Part shown: positions 60,794 through 64,000 of the stretch, piece after piece | Layout of the letters: each line of letters starts with the position of its first letter | How positions within the stretch are numbered: position 1 is the first letter of the stretch | NCBI RefSeq assembly: GCF_910596095.1 | Contig: NC_056534.1 | Coordinates: forward strand, 9,984,490 to 10,048,489 | DNA: 64,000 nt | Direction: 5' to 3' | Source: Thunnus maccoyii | Taxonomy: Eukaryota > Chordata > Actinopteri > Scombriformes > Scombridae | Notes under the pieces: generated by a model | The model's input: only the letters and a program-made list of their open reading frames with translations | The model's database searches: none | What the model was told of the DNA's origin: nothing | Made by a program: the position numbers and the translations under genes

Positions 60794-62093
60794 TACACAC
60801 ACACACACTCATAAATATCTATCACTAGTCGTGGTTTTAGAAGCATCCCCCCTCCAAATGGCCATTTCATATCTCACAAACTCAACTCCTTCTCTTGCTT
60901 CATTTCTCTATTTCTCTGTATCTCTTGCCCCTCATGGTAAAACAAGGTTTTGTGGTCCAATGCACTTTGCCATGTTCTTTGTGCCAATGCTCCACACGCC
61001 CAGGAAAGGTTTTAAATCCTCTTCCGCTGCTGCTGCTGCTGCTGCTGTTTGATTTATCATCTGGCTCACAGCTCGAAACACTCCAGGATTCCTGTGTTCA
61101 GTTATTTATTATGACACCACGATAAATGTAGTGGCAATGAAGAAGCCAATGGGAAACATAGAATTTAGACACTCTTGTGCATTCTAATGATACACCGATG
61201 AAGCCGTCATGCTAAAATGGATAGACTGAAGAAGCCAAAATATAAACACCAAACTGAGGCCAACCATAGCTACGCCATGTGTGAGCCATGCCAAGTATTT
61301 CTGGGCTTTTTCATGATATTTTTCATGTAGCAGAGCACTTAGCCAGACAGGGACGGTAGAGGAAGTGCATCTGATATCTCAGTATGCATCCTTAATGTCG
61401 TAAAACTTCCATTTATATCTTTACTTTAGGAAGTTCTGTGTTTCTATAATCTACGGAGTTACATGTGCTTCCATCATGCATCAATTTCTTTTATGGCCTT
61501 CAGGTGGAGAGAGCACCTAAGAAACATATAGTTGAAGAGTTCGATGAGTTCGACTACAGCGACTTCTTTGACGACATCTCTGTCTCCACGGTGACTGCAG
61601 GTCCTAATGTCACCGAGTATGAGGTGAGACTCAGCAGAAAGAGCAGCAGCATAAGCTCAGCTCTCTGTTTGTGTTTCTTCTATTCCTGTCTCTCATTATT
61701 TGTTTATTGTTTGTGTGTGTGTTGGACAGATTGTAGAGTATGAAGACTACGACAACACGACTGATTACGACCAGGTGAACGAGTACGAGTACGAGGAAGA
61801 ATACGATGAGCGCTACGGACCGGCAGAGAGAGAACAGGATTTCACTCTTAACACACAGGTACAATCCAAACTATCATGCACCAAGATTTTATTCAGGATT
61901 ACATGAATGGATCTTTTGTAGAGAGCAGAAAAATAAACCTCTGTCCCTTTTTTTCACCTACATTAATTAATTCATATCTCTTTACAACTTCCTGTCATTA
62001 GGATATACCAGAGAAAGGAGAGAAGGGAGAGCCGGGCTACTTGGGAGTGGTGAGGAAAACACACAACGGCTTAAACACACACACACACACACA

Positions 62094-62127
<34 letters not shown>

Positions 62128-63512
62128 AAACCACATTAGAGCTTGATATTTATTTCTCAAAATGTTTTCAGTTCTGGCTGAAATTTAAAAAAACTGTCAA
62201 GTATCATCTATTCATCGAATGCTTGGTATTATTCTTTGTCTTGTTTACTTATTCTTTGATCAGAATAATTTCAACCATCCGTCCATCATCTATAACCACT
62301 TGTCCTGTGCTGGGTTGTGGTGTTGACCAGATCTATCCTGACATAAATCAGGACATCATAAAGTTATTTTTTGACTTTTTCAGACTATTTTCTTTGGCTA
62401 AAGTTCTTGTATGGCTACTTGTACGTGTTAAGATGTTAAGCACTGATACATTGAGTGGATTTTTTTAAATGAAAAGGAGATTATGCAGAAAAAACAGTTT
62501 ACATTTCTCAACTTAATGTTGAAAGAGGTGTAGGTTGAATCTAATAAGTACTGATAAATCAGCTGGCTGATATTAGCTTGTCACAAATATATCAGTATTG
62601 GTGTAGTTGTATAAGGAATAAGACAATGCTGTACAGATGTGCCAAAGATAATATATGTTTTGCCACAGTGTTTATACCAGGGTAACTATCCCTTTTATAT
62701 CTCAGGGTATATTAGATGGACTGTATCATATCTTGATATATATTGATACTTTGATGTGAAATTAAATATATAATGATAGATGATTATATCCATATTGCTC
62801 ATAGCTACTGACAAATACACTTTTAAACTGTTAAATGTCCTGCTCAGTACATATCTTGCTCACAGTTCTTTAACAACCTAATTAAGGGGAGATCCTTATC
62901 AAACATGTTTGTATATATTATGTATTTTTAATGTTAAACAAAACATCTTTGGCTATACATTACTATCTGTTTTTGGCCTCAAAAAGACAGTATTTGTCAG
63001 CAGTACAGGAACTCAGGTATTGAATGGCATTGGCACCACACTGAGGTAAATGTTAATTTCTGTGACATTTCTGCAGGGAACACAGATTGTGGGATCACAC
63101 GGGCTTCCAGGACCTGAGGTTAGTGATTTTTGCTCTCTGACATGTAACAAAAAACATTTTTTTCCTCAATATTCAGGTAAATAATCTGTTTTGCATGTGG
63201 GAAACTGGCTATGACTTTTATTTAATATGGAAATGGAAGCTCAGTCTTAACTGGCTGTTTATGTTTTTGTCTATGTGTGTTCAGGGAGAGTCAGGACCTC
63301 CTGGAATCACAGGACCAGTGGGACCTCGAGGAGACCCCGGGGAGCTGGTGAGGACTCTTCTCTGTTTTCTGTCTGAGTGACTGAGTCCACCACAAGTTGG
63401 CATCTCACCATTACTGTCCTCCTCTGTCTCCTCTCAGGGCCCTCCAGGGCGGCCAGGTCTTAATGGAGCTGATGGGATACCAGGACCCCCAGGAAACATC
63501 ATGCTCATCCCG
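42722..63512 (+). CDS. col5a3: Type V collagen alpha chain (col5a3-like), 5' part
   Basis: Exons 42722-42800, 57490-57657, 58033-58124, 58671-58792, 58940-59102, 60230-60355, 61504-61623, 61730-61858, 62002-62049, 63077-63118, 63285-63347 and 63438-63512 join to 409 codons; the gene runs past the window. The product starts with a signal peptide (hydrophobic [11 protein letters not shown]) and mature [17 protein letters not shown]/LamG-like domain follows, with four Cys and [28 protein letters not shown] and FEGDIQQLL. Next come a Tyr/Asp/Glu-rich variable region (exons 7-8, two N-glycosylation sequons), a short GEKGEPG collagenous piece, and Gly-X-Y sequence ending [13 protein letters not shown], as in COL5/COL11 chains. 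It would form fibrillar type V collagen in extracellular matrix. ADPVDVLK and the neighbouring rdh8 favour COL5A3 over COL5A1/COL11A1. Intron 1 is 14.7 kb. Two ATGs start the frame; the first is used. Confidence 0.9.
43951..44338 (-). mobile_element. Candidate solo LTR (388 bp) in col5a3 intron 1
   Basis: The unit begins TGTCA and ends TGACA, an LTR-like TG...CA inverted terminus. It is flanked by the direct repeat CATAT on both sides (43946-43950 and 44339-44343). On the minus strand an AATAAA occurs about 60 bases before the end. No internal retroelement sequence adjoins it. A class II element with short inverted ends is an alternative. Noncoding. Confidence 0.5.
44510..45244. mobile_element. 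TTAA-flanked MITE family B, copy 1, split by a second MITE
   Basis: Ends AGGAATAGTT and, inverted, AGGAACAGTT are flanked by TTAA at 44506-44509 and 45245-45248. The interior has 'ttagcttagcttagcacaga', 'ggaaacagctagcctggctc' and 'taattaacacgttatatctt', words of a widespread fish repeat. Family A (44522-44886) is inserted near the left end. No ORF of note. Confidence 0.8.
44522..44886. mobile_element. TTAA-flanked MITE family A, copy 1 (nested)
   Basis: A 365-bp unit with terminal inverted repeats of about 30 bases: left AGGACCAGTGTGTAGGATTT, right inverted AGGACCGGTGTGTAAGATTT. TTAA adjoins both ends (44518-44521 and 44887-44890). The interior contains 'ctccctatgtagatataaag', shared with the copy at 54669-55008. 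It is inserted 12 bases inside family B. Confidence 0.9.
47254..47422. repeat. Foldback (imperfect palindrome) of about 170 bp
   Basis: Left arm 47254-47327 and right arm about 47348-47422 are reverse complements with scattered mismatches. The inner 39 bases of each arm (around 'aacagcaggtgttt' and 'aaacacctgctgt') differ at about four positions, and the loop is about 20 bases. The outer part pairs 'ggttgaaaat' with 'attttcaaccc'. Either a short foldback MITE or a hairpin-forming sequence in col5a3 intron 1. Confidence 0.8.
48700..49320 (+). repeat. Dispersed teleost repeat, copy 3, with an insertion
   Basis: Blocks 'ttggtccgccactttggtcc', 'gattgccattaaatttatgc' and 'catctagcgccatcatcatg' follow the order of copy 2 (34850-35720). 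Continuity is broken at about 49010-49255 by unrelated sequence beginning with a T-rich run and 'tttatttagaagaacaatgc', probably a later retro-insertion in reverse orientation. Located in col5a3 intron 1. Confidence 0.6.
49457..50064. mobile_element. About 600-bp element with 50-80-bp inverted ends
   Basis: 'gtcagtgtcatgttttgcct' on the left (from 49491) is matched inverted on the right near 50045-50006. Pairing extends outward ('gtgtaattcaccc' with 'ggtgtattacat') and inward ('aggtgtgaaaagtaca'). The interior contains 'taacccaaaccgtgatcttt', a phrase of a common noncoding fish repeat. No transposase; a nonautonomous DNA transposon is the simplest reading. Confidence 0.7.
52053..52247. repeat. 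Opposed (CA)n and (GT)n microsatellites
   Basis: (CA)n at about 52053-52150 is followed after about 50 bases by (GT)n at 52204-52247. The two tracts are complementary and could pair as a hairpin in col5a3 intron 1 RNA. A further (GT)n is at about 51860-51888. Confidence 0.95.
54354..54664. mobile_element. TTAA-flanked MITE family B, copy 2
   Basis: Ends AGGAGTAGTTTGACATTTTG and, inverted, AGGAATTGTTTGACATGTCA are flanked by TTAA at 54350-54353 and 54665-54668. At 311 bp it is internally shorter than copy 1. It shares the right-hand TTAA with family A copy 2. Confidence 0.85.
54669..55008. mobile_element. TTAA-flanked MITE family A, copy 2
   Basis: A 340-bp unit: left AGGTGCAGTGTGTAGGAGGC, right inverted AGGTGCAGTGTGTAGAATTT. 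TTAA flanks at 54665-54668 and 55009-55012. About 15 bases of the left inverted repeat are lost compared with the right. The interior 'ctccctatgtagatataaag' and 'attaaaacatacttatg' match copy 1. Confidence 0.9.
56690..56940 (+). mobile_element. Probable decayed LINE fragment
   Basis: Broken frames recall the tail of an L2-like ORF2, and 'aaaacatatttttgctcata' matches the region before its 3' UTR. It is heavily mutated, with no tail. Low-certainty call in col5a3 intron 1. Confidence 0.3.
60773..60808. repeat. (CA)n microsatellite in col5a3 intron 6
   Basis: Preceded by a (TC)n run at 60756-60770. One CAT interruption. Confidence 0.9.
62076..62127. repeat. (CA)n microsatellite near col5a3 exon 9 donor
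   Basis: About 25 CA units with one TA interruption, starting about 27 bases after the exon 9 splice donor at 62050. Confidence 0.95.
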
Positions 63513-64000
63513 GTAACATGAAGATACTTCTGTGTTGCCTTCGGCCTTACGAGCTGCAGTGATGTTGCTTTGGCAGTTATTTGTCCCTATTAACCCTTAA
63601 AGGAGCCTCGAGGAACACAGGGATGTTTGAATGTCGTATCTGAGAAATGGGCTGGCTCAGGATTGTTACACAAATTAACCATTTGTTTGACTTTTGTACA
63701 TCAAATTTTCAAACAAACATTCAATTTAGCTCTTTAGAGTGTTACGAGATGTATTTGTGAGGTCCAGTTTATGTGTCAAATCAGTCCACTGTAGTCAGGA
63801 GACATGAGGCATGATCTATTGTTCTACTGAATTCAGGAAAACTTAATTGTGTGTTTACTTGGGTTGAGATCTGGTGACTGTAAAGGCCATAACATGTAAT
63901 TCACTTAATTTCCATACTCATCAAACCATTCAGTGAAAGAAGCTTCTGCATTTGTCATGTTTCCCCACTAATTTGTCAAGTAGCAGTGCCACATATTGGC

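Noticed and set aside
1-64000. CRISPR arrays, operons or prokaryotic defence systems
   Set aside because: No regularly spaced repeats with unique spacers, and the gene structure is clearly vertebrate.

Overview
This is nuclear DNA from a ray-finned fish, most likely a percomorph. It holds four clear vertebrate multi-exon genes and one intronless Ras-like gene, with long AT-rich introns. Dispersed repeats typical of teleosts fill the rest: L2-type LINE tails ending in TTA repeats, Tc1 remnants, TTAA-flanked MITEs, a hAT MITE and many (CA/TG)n tracts. Nothing looks prokaryotic, and I see no CRISPR array, operon, rRNA or intact tRNA gene.

Layout. 1-7.2 kb: gene-poor, with decayed transposons. 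7.4-8.3 kb: an intronless RASD-like small GTPase (+). 8.8-12 kb: an L2-type LINE tail and repeats. 12.2-17.2 kb: plk1 (+), complete, 11 coding exons, 582 aa. 18.4-28.2 kb: palb2 (-), complete, 12 coding exons, 1382 aa, convergent with plk1. 28.2-31.9 kb: no confident gene, only a weak spliced-ORF candidate. 31.9-39.9 kb: rdh8 (-), complete, 6 coding exons, 317 aa. 42.7-63.5 kb: the 5' part of a fibrillar collagen gene, best called col5a3 (+); 12 exons cover the signal peptide, TSPN domain, variable region and first Gly-X-Y segments, and the gene continues past the right edge.

The genes are not a functional cluster. PLK1 (mitotic kinase) and PALB2 (BRCA1-PALB2-BRCA2 recombination scaffold) are neighbours in mammals as well. 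RDH8 (photoreceptor all-trans-retinal reductase) and COL5A3 (type V collagen chain) are a second mammalian neighbour pair on another chromosome. The window therefore joins two ancestral neighbourhoods; the DCTN5 gene that lies beside PALB2 in mammals was not found.

All exon boundaries were placed by hand from GT/AG signals, reading-frame continuity and remembered family sequences. Each complete gene gave an unbroken frame from start to stop. I found no new biological system. The most interesting signals are structural: TTAA-flanked MITEs that abut or nest in one another, a broken tandem copy of a palb2 exon end, dinucleotide repeats pressed against splice sites, and an acidic tyrosine-rich variable region where mammalian alpha3(V) collagen is basic.
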